Positions 1-4,404 of a stretch of 5,226 bases of DNA are shown here, piece by piece. The position numbers and the translations under genes were made by a program. The notes beneath the pieces were generated by a model. It was given only the letters and a program-made list of their open reading frames with translations, searched no databases and had not been told where the DNA came from. Every line of letters starts with the position of its first letter. The first letter of the stretch is position 1. The DNA is from an uncultured bacterium (lineage in GTDB: Bacteria; Bdellovibrionota_C; UBA2361; SZUA-149; CALKYB01), in assembly GCA_938022485.1 (NCBI GenBank), contig CALIEE010000174.1, positions 1-5,226 of the forward strand, written 5' to 3'.

Positions 1-161
1 AAGGCGGCTCAAAAATCTTTACAGTTCGGCAGGGTAGTGGAGTTGAACCTTCGGATACTCCTTTCTTGGTTGAAGCGGGACCTCATTCACTAACGGTTGT
101 TCATGCAGGAATACTCTACGAGCTGGATAAGTCGGCTAGCTCAATCAAGAGAGTTTTCTAA
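1..161 (+). CDS. 3' end of an unidentified protein gene (partial)
   Basis: The third forward frame is open from the window edge to a TAA at 159-161 and encodes the last 52 residues of a protein, beginning GGSKIFTVRQGSGVEPSDTP and ending SSIKRVF. The other two forward frames contain stops within this stretch, and the composition looks like real protein. Alternating hydrophobic residues (FLVEAGPHSLTVVHAGILYELD) suggest a beta-rich C-terminal domain; the G-x-H-x-L-x-V pattern is loosely like PEGA or carboxypeptidase-regulatory-type beta repeats, but the fragment is too short to assign. There are no membrane segments in the visible part. The gene runs towards the terminator at 392-427, which probably ends its transcript. 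I do not recognise the family. Confidence 0.7.
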   Translation, partial: GGSKIFTVRQGSGVEPSDTPFLVEAGPHSLTVVHAGILYELDKSASSIKRVF

Positions 162-224
162 GTATATCAACAAATCGGAAAAATTTTGGAGTAAGAAGTT
201 TATTTCGAATTGTCAAAAAAACAA

Positions 225-285
225 AGCAGTAAAGTAGTAGAAGTAAGGTAGTAAGCAGTACCCGTAGTAAAGAAGTAGAGTAGTA
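225..285. repeat. imperfect tandem repeat, two GTA-rich units of about 30 bases
   Basis: Two units that both begin AGCAGTA and end GTAGTA lie head to tail at 225-253 and 254-285 (29 and 32 bases). They differ by a few substitutions and short indels. The stretch is built from AGTA/GTAG words, so TAG and TAA stops are dense in the forward frames and it cannot be coding on that strand. It sits in the non-coding gap after the first gene. It could be a slippage-derived minisatellite or part of a 3' UTR; no function is evident. Confidence 0.55.
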
Positions 286-344
286 AATGTTGTATTGTGA
301 GGGATTTAGATTTTTCTTGGTTTGATTTACTTTTAGCCTGCCCC

Positions 345-366
345 GGTTAATTGGAAATAATCAACC
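345..366 (+). other. weak imperfect hairpin
   Basis: GGTTAATT (345-352) can pair with AATCAACC (359-366) with one mismatch and a 6-base loop. It lies just before the terminator at 392-427. No T-run follows, so it is not itself a terminator. The rest of 162-391 apart from the tandem repeat shows nothing I can name. Confidence 0.25.
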
Positions 367-391
367 AGCCCCGATTTATGTGACCCTCCTA

Positions 392-427
392 GGGCAGAGA
401 CTCTCCCGGTCTCTGCCCTTTTTTATT
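392..427 (+). terminator. strong rho-independent terminator
   Basis: GGGCAGAGAC (392-401) and GTCTCTGCCC (409-418) form a perfect 10-bp stem with a 7-base loop, followed at once by TTTTTTATT (419-427). This is a textbook intrinsic terminator on the plus strand. It most likely ends the transcript of the gene that stops at 161 and insulates the lipoprotein gene at 517. Confidence 0.92.
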
Positions 428-516
428 AGATGTTCAGCCCCAATTTTCTGTGCTAGCTTTAATAAGCTTGTAGTTTGGTGGTTTATTCCTCTGTGATCCT
501 TATAGGAGCCTCTTTG

Positions 517-954
517 ATGTTAAGTAAAATTGTCTTCAGTGTGTTCTCTCTGCTCTTTGTAACAGCTTGCTCTAGTAGTGCTATCATTAAGCCGGAGGTT
601 ACAGTTGTCGGAATGAATGTTGAGCGGGCCAGTCTTTGGGAAACGACTGCTCGTTTCGACGTGCGAGTTGATAACGAGAATGAATTTGATCTCGAAGTTG
701 AAAGAGCCAGTCATTTGCTGGAGATTAATGGGGTTAGATTGGGGAAGGGCCTAAGCAGTGAAGGCTTCACGATTCCAGCTTTTAGTTCGACAAAAATTCC
801 AGTTGTTGTGAATGTAAGTAACACCACTATTCTCTCCAGGTTGGGAAAACTTACTAGTAACAAGGTTTTAGATTATCGAATTTCAAGCACTCTCTACCCG
901 AAGGGACAGAACGGTAAGATCAAGGTTTATCAACAAGGGCGCTTTGGGCCATAA
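517..954 (+). CDS. LEA14/WHy-domain (LEA type 2) lipoprotein
   Basis: A 145-residue protein. The ATG at 517 is preferred over an in-frame TTG at 475 because AGGAG (504-508) sits 8 bases before it and the signal peptide then starts cleanly: MLSKIVFSVFSLLFVTAC, with lipobox V15-T-A-C18. It is therefore predicted to be lipidated at Cys18 and held in the envelope. Residues ~27-143 match the LEA type 2 (WHy) pattern: PEVTVVGMNVERASLWE, then alternating strands FDVRVDNENEFDLEV (where many members have NPN), a LEINGVRLGKG strand pair, IPAFSSTKIPVVVNV, and a final VLDYRISSTLYPKG...GRFGP. Bacterial members are small periplasmic or outer-membrane-associated beta-sandwich lipoproteins, some tied to desiccation or stress, mostly of unknown role. 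The gene appears monocistronic, after a terminator and before a long spacer. Confidence 0.85.
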   Translation: MLSKIVFSVFSLLFVTACSSSAIIKPEVTVVGMNVERASLWETTARFDVRVDNENEFDLEVERASHLLEINGVRLGKGLSSEGFTIPAFSSTKIPVVVNVSNTTILSRLGKLTSNKVLDYRISSTLYPKGQNGKIKVYQQGRFGP

Positions 955-959
955 GGGCT

Positions 960-994
960 GATAACCCGGTTGGTTATTTACCGCGCTGGTTATC
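960..994 (+). other. competing hairpins just after the lipoprotein gene
   Basis: ATAACC (961-966) can pair with GGTTAT (972-977; 5-base loop). The slightly longer GATAACC (960-966) can instead pair with GGTTATC (988-994). The two folds exclude each other. No strong T-run follows either, so they may be a weak terminator or a 3'-end stabiliser for the lipoprotein mRNA. Confidence 0.35.
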
Positions 995-1005
995 TTGCCT
1001 AGCTC

Positions 1006-1029
1006 GGTAGCGTTTGCCTACCTTTCTTA
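1006..1029 (+). terminator. possible weak terminator
   Basis: GGTAG (1006-1010) and CTACC (1018-1022) form a 5-bp stem with a 7-base loop, followed by TTTCTTA. The stem is short and the T-run interrupted, so this is a marginal candidate for ending the transcript of the 517-954 gene. Between here and the promoter at 1132 I see only a direct repeat (AGCTCGTGA at 1072-1080, AGCTCGTAA at 1096-1104) and a small hairpin, GCTTA (1089-1093) with TAAGC (1102-1106). Confidence 0.3.
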
Positions 1030-1131
1030 TAGGACCTTCTTTTTGTTTTGCCTACTGGCCTATGTTCAAAAAGCTCGTGATTTGAGTTGCTTATGAGCTC
1101 GTAAGCTTATCTTCTCCCAGAAACTTATAAC

Positions 1132-1160
1132 TTGACAAAAATAGTATTGAATAGTACCCT
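1132..1160 (+). promoter_or_regulatory. sigma-70-type promoter for the 1312-1707 gene
   Basis: A perfect TTGACA -35 box (1132-1137) is followed after exactly 17 bases by TACCCT (1155-1160), a poor -10 box that keeps the key T, A and final T positions. Transcription would start near 1167, giving a leader of about 145 bases. A consensus -35 with a weak -10 can indicate a regulated promoter. The small repeat and hairpin at 1072-1106 lie upstream and might be an operator, but that is speculative. Confidence 0.55.
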
Positions 1161-1217
1161 GAGCCCTTCAATTACGATCCGAGTAGTTTAGAGACGTTCC
1201 CTCGACTCCTGCACTGG

Positions 1218-1292
1218 ACCAAATCTTTGGTTGGCCTGGTGGAGGCCGTTGCCTCAAAACTTGTGGTTTTTCTACCACTTCTCATTTTTTTT
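1218..1292 (+). promoter_or_regulatory. structured 5' leader with alternative hairpins and a terminator-like end
   Basis: The leader before the 1312 gene holds several stems. ACCAAA (1218-1223) pairs with TTTGGT (1226-1231), if the tight loop opens slightly. GGCCT (1233-1237) pairs with AGGCC (1243-1247). GAGGC (1242-1246) pairs with GCCTC (1251-1255) across a CGTT tetraloop. The last two share bases and exclude each other. GTGGT (1263-1267) pairs with ACCAC (1274-1278), and eight T's follow at 1285-1292, just before the ribosome binding site at 1301. This resembles a weak attenuator or a translation-control leader, but all stems are short (5-6 bp) and I match no known riboswitch class. Confidence 0.4.
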
Positions 1293-1311
1293 CTAATATT
1301 AGGAGATCCTT

Positions 1312-1707
1312 ATGGACGCCATTCGAAACTCAAGACTTGAAGCTGTAGTTCGAGACGCTTTACCCGTAGCCCGAGAGATGTGCGTTGCCACTGCGTTGCA
1401 ACGATCCAAGGCAAAGAAAAAAGATCTTGAGCACGCGGTTGGTCGATTCAACACTGAATTCGAAAACCCGCTATCGTTCAAATCTGCAGCCGACTTGCTG
1501 TTAAGCTCCATGGGCGGCGCAATGGATGTTTTTGAAAAGAGAAATTACAGTCTCTACACTGACTGTCAGCCGGTTGTCGAGCGCTTGTATGAAACTATAC
1601 AGGCATTGGATAACGAGGACGAGCATGAAACTGGCACCAATGATGTTGCTGAGGCACTAACCGGCCGTAGCGACACTGAGGGAATGGATATGGCAGCTGC
1701 TGTTTAG
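1312..1707 (+). CDS. unrecognised 131-residue helical cytoplasmic protein
   Basis: The start is well supported: AGGAG (1301-1305) lies 6 bases before the ATG, and no signal peptide or membrane segment is present. Residues 1-45 look like amphipathic helix rich in basic residues (LQRSKAKKKDLEHAVGRF at ~29-46). Residues 46-100 are mixed and appear helical (FKSAADLLLSSMGGAMDVFEKRNYSLYTDCQPVVERLYETIQALD). The last ~30 residues are acidic and probably disordered (DNEDEHETGTNDVAEALTGR...). Two cysteines (about 24 and 85) do not form an evident metal motif. It has its own promoter, a structured leader and a large inverted repeat after its stop, so it is a stand-alone unit. I do not recognise the family; the charge pattern would suit a small regulatory or nucleic-acid-associated protein, but that is a guess. 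Confidence 0.75.
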   Translation: MDAIRNSRLEAVVRDALPVAREMCVATALQRSKAKKKDLEHAVGRFNTEFENPLSFKSAADLLLSSMGGAMDVFEKRNYSLYTDCQPVVERLYETIQALDNEDEHETGTNDVAEALTGRSDTEGMDMAAAV

Positions 1708-1730
1708 CGCGCCTTGCATTAATTGATGTG

Positions 1731-1790
1731 GCCCCAGGTTTTAAACGCGGTTTTTCAGATATAATCTGCTTAGCGTTTTTAACCTGGGGC
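1731..1790. terminator. 60-base inverted repeat between convergent genes, likely bidirectional terminator
   Basis: GCCCCAGGTTTTAAACGC (1731-1748) pairs with GCGTTTTTAACCTGGGGC (1773-1790): 18 positions with only two internal T-T mismatches. A second small hairpin nests in the loop, CAGAT (1756-1760) with ATCTG (1764-1768). It lies exactly between the stop of the plus-strand gene (1707) and the stop of the minus-strand gene (1821). That is the normal place for a shared terminator, but no clean T-run follows on either strand, so it may act as an mRNA 3'-end stabiliser or be a REP-like element. Confidence 0.6.
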
Positions 1791-1820
1791 AACGTCTCTC
1801 TTTTCTATTTCTCGGTAGAG

Positions 1821-2150
1821 TTATCTGCGCCTCAACACAGTCCCTCTTACGTCGATTTTGTGGAGGTTGAGGACGAAGGCCCAATACCATCTTTCTCTAA
1901 CTTCTAAGTCAGTAATAATATCACCACCTCTGTTGCTAATTGCAGTATCAACAGCGCGTTGAAGTTTGTTGGTGTCTTGGATTGGAATGTAGCCAAATAG
2001 ATTTACCCCTGTGGCAGTTTCTGTAGTTTGGCCCAAGTTCTGATACTGAGATTGATTTATTGGGGCTTGTGGTATTCGGTAGTAGTTTCCAGAACAAGCT
2101 GAAAGAAATAGCAAGCTAAAGACCAAAGCTATTTGGATAGGGTTTTTCAT
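1821..2150 (-). CDS. small putative outer-membrane lipoprotein, family not assigned
   Basis: A 109-residue protein. The ATG at 2150 has a GAGG site (2157-2160) 6 bases upstream on the minus strand. The N-terminus, MKNPIQIALVFSLLFLSAC, is a lipoprotein signal peptide with lipobox L16-S-A-C19. Since S, not D, follows the Cys, outer-membrane sorting is expected by the usual rule. After a Gln/Asn-rich linker (residues 20-45), the conserved-looking core runs from ~46 to 107: TGVNLFGYIPIQDTNKLQRAVD, then AISNRGGDIITDLEVRERWYW and a closing LNLHKIDVRGTVLRRR. The G-x-N-L-F-G ... A-x-x-x-A ... GGD-x-[IL]-T-D layout resembles short uncharacterised bacterial lipoproteins (TRL-like and DUF groups), but I cannot name the family. 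It lies 127 bases downstream of the SGNH-like gene on the same strand and may be cotranscribed with it; no clear terminator separates them. Confidence 0.85.
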   Translation of the reverse strand: MKNPIQIALVFSLLFLSACSGNYYRIPQAPINQSQYQNLGQTTETATGVNLFGYIPIQDTNKLQRAVDTAISNRGGDIITDLEVRERWYWAFVLNLHKIDVRGTVLRRR

Positions 2151-2277
2151 ATGTTTCCTCTTTGTTTGATGAGTTTTACCTGCTTATCTGGTAATTCAAC
2201 TGAGCTCAATAAGCAAACAGGGAGCCCAGTTTAGAATCTAGTTAGTGTTAATAAGTGATTTGTTAAGTAAATGACTC

Positions 2278-3288
2278 TTATCTTAAGACAGGGCTTGGAA
2301 TTTCTGAAGCTGCGATCTTTGCAATATTGAAAAGACTGGGCTCAGCTTGGTGAATTAAGGAGCAGCTCTTATTGGTATTTTCCTCACCAACTAGGAGTAT
2401 AGCGATAGTCCAAGCCGCGAGACATGAGCCTTTGTCTGAAAGATAATTCTTGCCCGAGAAGAGTTCATCTTTAGAGTAGAGTTGTAGTGCCTTTACAAGA
2501 GACTGAGCTACGGGGAGTATCGTTACTTGCATGCTACTATTGTTGTAAATCGCATGTGCAGCGCTTGTTGAATGCCGGTCTAGCTTTTGTTTAATCGAAC
2601 TAGCCGAATTTGCTTTCGCTGTGAGAAAGCTTTCAGGCCAGGGGGGCATGTAAGCGAATAAAGGATCATTTTTACTTAGTCGTGAGGCAATATTTCTAAG
2701 AGAATTGTGGTGAATAGCAGTCCATGGATGATCAGCGTTTTTTGAGACCATAGAGCTATGCTCTTGAAGAATTACAAGGTCCCAGTTGTTACTAAGAATA
2801 TGCTTAGGGAGCTTGTCTAGATGGTGGGTGAGGTGAAACCCTCCTTTAATCAATGCATGGCATTTGTAGGTTTCAACCTTTCCAGTGTTAAGCATCTTAC
2901 AAACTTCTGCTGGTATCACGTTTCCTGTTAGATCGTTGCCGATAAAAAGAATTTTTTTTGTGCCAACGGCACCTCTCTGCTTGTCTGGAACTTGGTTTTG
3001 GCTAGAGCTTTTACTGCTTGAAGTATCCAAAGGTTTCTTAGAATTTTGATTTCTATTGCTAGAAGAGTCTGGAATTAAGAAGGCGAAGACAGCCAGTCCC
3101 AAGGCAAGTAAAGTTGCAATCTTTACAAAGGGGTGAGTCTTTTCTTTTTCTGGAGGCCGTCGACCGATTAAGTTCATATCTCGCTTGGAGCTAAACCTAT
3201 TTTGTCCGGCAGCTGAGCCAGTGGGTGAGAGCGCACCTTTTGTGGTTTTACCTGAGAGAAAGTCACTTCTGTTTTTGTCTCTTCCCAT
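2278..3288 (-). CDS. membrane-anchored SGNH-hydrolase-fold protein, probably catalytically inactive
   Basis: A 336-residue protein. The ATG at 3288 has a GAGG site (3297-3300) 8 bases upstream. Residues 1-53 are a polar, basic cytoplasmic tail; 54-72 (FVKIATLLALGLAVFAFLI) form one membrane segment; 75-108 are a Ser/Asn/Lys linker. The remainder, presumably extracytoplasmic, follows the SGNH/GDSL blocks: KILFIGNDLTGN (112-123, block I, normally GNSxT), GGFHLTHH (149-156), WDLVILQEHSS (169-179), a MPPWPES stretch (214-220), and YLSDKGSCLAA (282-292, where active members have HPSxxGSYLAA). The nucleophile Ser is Asp119 (codon GAT) and the catalytic His appears as Tyr282. Active family members are esterases, often acting on carbohydrate O-acyl groups; here a binding or structural role is more likely. 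The small lipoprotein at 1821-2150 follows on the same strand. Confidence 0.75.
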   Translation of the reverse strand: MGRDKNRSDFLSGKTTKGALSPTGSAAGQNRFSSKRDMNLIGRRPPEKEKTHPFVKIATLLALGLAVFAFLIPDSSSNRNQNSKKPLDTSSSKSSSQNQVPDKQRGAVGTKKILFIGNDLTGNVIPAEVCKMLNTGKVETYKCHALIKGGFHLTHHLDKLPKHILSNNWDLVILQEHSSMVSKNADHPWTAIHHNSLRNIASRLSKNDPLFAYMPPWPESFLTAKANSASSIKQKLDRHSTSAAHAIYNNSSMQVTILPVAQSLVKALQLYSKDELFSGKNYLSDKGSCLAAWTIAILLVGEENTNKSCSLIHQAEPSLFNIAKIAASEIPSPVLR

Positions 3289-3323
3289 TGAAATGACCTC
3301 TTCTGATTCGGTTTTGGATTTTA

Positions 3324-3329
3324 GTTATA
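3324..3329 (-). promoter_or_regulatory. possible -10 box for the SGNH-like gene
   Basis: On the minus strand TATAAC (5 of 6 to consensus) is placed so that transcription would begin near 3317, about 28 bases before the ATG at 3288. No good -35 box is seen 16-18 bases upstream. Part of the expression could instead come from readthrough of the tRNA transcript: between tRNA and gene only a 6-bp hairpin is seen (ATCATG 3349-3354 with CATGAT 3366-3371). Confidence 0.3.
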
Positions 3330-3384
3330 GTCGTTGTTGAGACTAAGTATCATGTTTGGCAGTTTCATGATGCGATTTAAAAAA

Positions 3385-3461
3385 TGGTAGGCACGAGCGG
3401 ACTCGAACCGCTGACCCCTTCCACGTCAAGGAAGTGCTCTAGCCAACTGAGCTACGCGCCT
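3385..3461 (-). tRNA. tRNA-Val(GAC)
   Basis: Read on the minus strand, the 77 bases fold into a complete cloverleaf with an encoded CCA. The acceptor stem is AGGCGCG/CGTGCCT (one G-T wobble). The D arm is GCTC...GAGC with the conserved AGTTGGCTA loop. The anticodon stem is CTTCC/GGAAG with loop TTGACGT. The T arm is AGCGG/CCGCT with loop TTCGAGT. The discriminator base is A. The anticodon GAC decodes the valine codons GUC and GUU. Slight oddities are an A-U first acceptor pair and G rather than A at position 37. A degenerate copy of the same gene lies just upstream in transcription, and both have TTTTTTCC immediately before their 5' end. Confidence 0.95.
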
Positions 3462-3486
3462 AGGAAAAAATAACAAAATAACCGAC

Positions 3487-3623
3487 AGGTAGAGTATTGC
3501 ACGAACGGACTCTCCTTGTCTCTGTTCGCGCTCGCTAGGCGAGCGCCGGGCTGCCCTCTTCCACGTCAAGGCCGTTAGAAAACAAGGTTCTAGCCAACTG
3601 CTGAGAAGTTAAACTACGCGGCT
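3487..3623 (-). pseudogene. degenerate tRNA-Val copy carrying several insertions
   Basis: This stretch aligns colinearly with the intact tRNA-Val over its whole length but is 60 bases longer. Shared blocks are GGTAG (3488-3492), GCACGAACGGACTC (3499-3512; 13 of 14 match 3391-3404), CTTCCACGTCAAGG (3558-3571; identical to 3418-3431, with the anticodon arm), TCTAGCCAACTG (3589-3600; identical to 3438-3449, D arm) and CTACGCG (3614-3620; identical to 3452-3458). The shared match extends past the 5' end (GGAAAAAA). Insertions fall in the acceptor 3' strand (about 6 bases), the T-loop (about 33), the region between the anticodon and D arms, and the D arm. No cloverleaf survives, so it cannot be a working tRNA. 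It may be a decayed duplicate or a tRNA-derived RNA with its own fold. Confidence 0.75.
3528..3546. repeat. perfect GC-rich palindrome within the tRNA-like T-loop insertion
   Basis: GCGCTCGC (3528-3535) and GCGAGCGC (3539-3546) form a perfect 8-bp stem around a TAG loop. It is far more GC-rich than its surroundings and sits where the T-loop of the tRNA copy is interrupted. It has the look of a small REP-like or palindromic insertion element, though only one copy is visible here. Confidence 0.6.
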
Positions 3624-3626
3624 GGG

Positions 3627-3657
3627 AAAAAACAGCCCTTCGCAGGGTGGGGACCCT
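3627..3657 (-). terminator. small terminator with a competing antiterminator fold, upstream of the tRNA-like copy
   Basis: On the minus strand the order is AGGGT (3657-3653), CCCC, ACCCT (3648-3644), GCGA, AGGG (3639-3636), CTG, then TTTTTT (3632-3627). CCCT with AGGG across a GCGA tetraloop, followed by six T's, looks like a short intrinsic terminator. The same ACCCT can instead pair with the preceding AGGGT, which would disrupt it. Stems are only 4-5 bp, so strength is uncertain. The T-run is also the TTTTTTCC found before the intact tRNA, so part of it may be inherited leader sequence. Confidence 0.4.
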
Positions 3658-3672
3658 AACAAATAGTCAAAC

Positions 3673-3678
3673 AGTATA
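3673..3678 (-). promoter_or_regulatory. possible -10 box of the tRNA transcript
   Basis: TATACT on the minus strand (5 of 6 to consensus) lies about 50 bases before the 5' end of the degenerate tRNA copy. No recognisable -35 box is seen at 16-18 bases. It would start an RNA near 3666 reading through the small hairpins at 3627-3657, the degenerate copy and then the intact tRNA-Val. I see no better promoter between the two tRNA copies. The rest of 3679-3783 holds only a short unsupported reading frame. Confidence 0.3.
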
Positions 3679-3783
3679 AAAGAGGACAGATTTTGGCGCT
3701 CTCAGGCTGCTAATAGCAAGCGGTTTCGTTGATTTTATTTTTAAGCTTGAAGATAGGAGTGGAGAATTGATGAGTGAAAACTT

Positions 3784-3837
3784 CAAAAATATCGAGGATT
3801 CGGTGGGTAGAACAGGATCTAACCCACCTTAATCCTC
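3784..3837 (-). terminator. long rho-independent terminator after the basic-protein gene
   Basis: Beginning next to the stop codon of the minus-strand gene, GAGGATT (3837-3831) pairs with AATCCTC (3800-3794), and GGTGGGT (3828-3822, interrupted by one base from AGA) pairs with ACCCACC (3808-3802). The stem exceeds 15 bp with small mismatches and a loop of about 6 bases. ATATTTTTG follows on the minus strand (3792-3784). This is a convincing end for the 4290-3838 transcript and separates it from the tRNA region. Confidence 0.8.
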
Positions 3838-4290
3838 TTAAATTCCTACTACTCTCCGACGAAATAGTTTTCTCGGACCAAATCGAATTCCTTTGAATTT
3901 ATCCTTTAATTGCGGAGTGTCATCTATCAGCGGAAGACCTTGAAAGTGAGATTCCACTATGGCCAAATCTCCATCAGAATCACGAAAAGAAAGGCGAAGA
4001 CCGAATGTCGATAAGTCTTTTTGAACCCCAATTCGTTTAAGCTTAATAAAGTCGTGGATACCGGTAAGCACTTCAATCTTGAAAGGCCAGTGACTCAATT
4101 GCTCTCCATATAGACGAAACCCAATAACTATTAAGTAACATAACCAAGCATCGTAGTCCGATTTCTCAGGCAGGGATTCAAAGTATTCCAACTGACGCCT
4201 GAAACAATAGCTCAAATATCTTTGAAGCTCTTGATCATTCTTTTTTCGAATAGCCGCTCGTTTAGAGACAGCTTTTTTCTTTGCTGCCAT
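3838..4290 (-). CDS. unrecognised 150-residue basic protein
   Basis: The start chosen is the ATG at 4290, because GGAG lies 7 bases upstream; an in-frame ATG at 4341 would place the start inside a terminator-like hairpin and add an unlikely hydrophobic stretch. Residues 1-18 (MAAKKKAVSKRAAIRKKN) form a strongly basic tail. Residues ~19-66 look helical and aromatic-rich (LQRYLSYCFRRQLEYFESL, YDAWLCYLIVIGFRLYGEQL). Residues 67-123 look like beta strands (FKIEVLTGIHDFIKLKRIG, FGLRLSFRDSDGDLAIVESH). The C-terminus is basic again (FKGIRFGPRKLFRRRVVGI). The positive ends suggest nucleic-acid binding, and it lies next to ribosomal protein genes, but no family is recognised. It is divergent from rpmI, has a terminator-like hairpin in its leader and ends at a strong terminator. 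Confidence 0.75.
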   Translation of the reverse strand: MAAKKKAVSKRAAIRKKNDQELQRYLSYCFRRQLEYFESLPEKSDYDAWLCYLIVIGFRLYGEQLSHWPFKIEVLTGIHDFIKLKRIGVQKDLSTFGLRLSFRDSDGDLAIVESHFQGLPLIDDTPQLKDKFKGIRFGPRKLFRRRVVGI

Positions 4291-4311
4291 GGCGGTTCTC
4301 CAAGAGTGTTT

Positions 4312-4374
4312 AAAAAAAATTAAAACTAGAAACAACCTCAAACGTTGAAACTTGTGGTCTCAGGTTGTTTCTAG
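4312..4374 (-). terminator. terminator-like hairpin in the leader of the basic-protein gene (possible attenuator)
   Basis: On the minus strand CTAGAAACAACCT (4374-4362) pairs perfectly over 13 bp with AGGTTGTTTCTAG (4338-4326) around a 23-base loop. It is followed at once by TTTTAATTTTTTTT (4325-4312). That is a full intrinsic terminator, yet it ends only 21 bases before the ATG at 4290, and no upstream gene on this strand needs ending. A conditional attenuator for the 4290-3838 gene is the simplest reading. A competing short stem exists (GAAAC at 4371-4367 with GTTTC at 4350-4346). Confidence 0.7.
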
Positions 4375-4404
4375 AAAGGAACCTTTACTCATGAATTCTC
4401 TATG

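Noticed and set aside
225..285. CRISPR array
   Set aside because: The units abut with no spacers and the repeats are imperfect and low in complexity.
475..516. Earlier TTG start for the LEA14-like lipoprotein
   Set aside because: The ATG at 517 has a well-spaced AGGAG and gives a normal short lipoprotein signal peptide; the extension adds an atypical hydrophobic stretch.
1731..1790. Integron attC-like site
   Set aside because: It has imperfect palindromic arms, but I could not match the conserved core ends (RYYYAAC/GTTRRRY) at the right places and no integron gene cassette or integrase is present.
1595..1792. Minus-strand reading frame of 65 codons
   Set aside because: It overlaps the well-supported 1312-1707 gene and the inverted repeat, and has no credible start signal or protein-like composition.
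3385..3623. Integration site (att duplication) of a genomic island at the tRNA
   Set aside because: Island integration normally duplicates only the tRNA 3' end; here the match covers the whole tRNA, the copies are 25 bases apart and no integrase is present.
3644..3657. T-box-like string AGGGTGGGGACCCT
   Set aside because: It only partly resembles the T-box antiterminator core, has no specifier-stem region and is followed on that strand by no amino-acid-related gene.
3770..3832. 20-codon frame MSENFKNIEDSVGRTGSNPP with a fair GGAG site before its ATG
   Set aside because: Most of its second half is the stem of the terminator at 3784-3837 and the frame is very short, so coding is not supported; conservation in relatives would be needed to revive it.
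4291..4341. Earlier ATG (4341) for the basic protein
   Set aside because: The extension is encoded by the hairpin and its T-tract and lacks a ribosome binding site; the ATG at 4290 has GGAG at good spacing.
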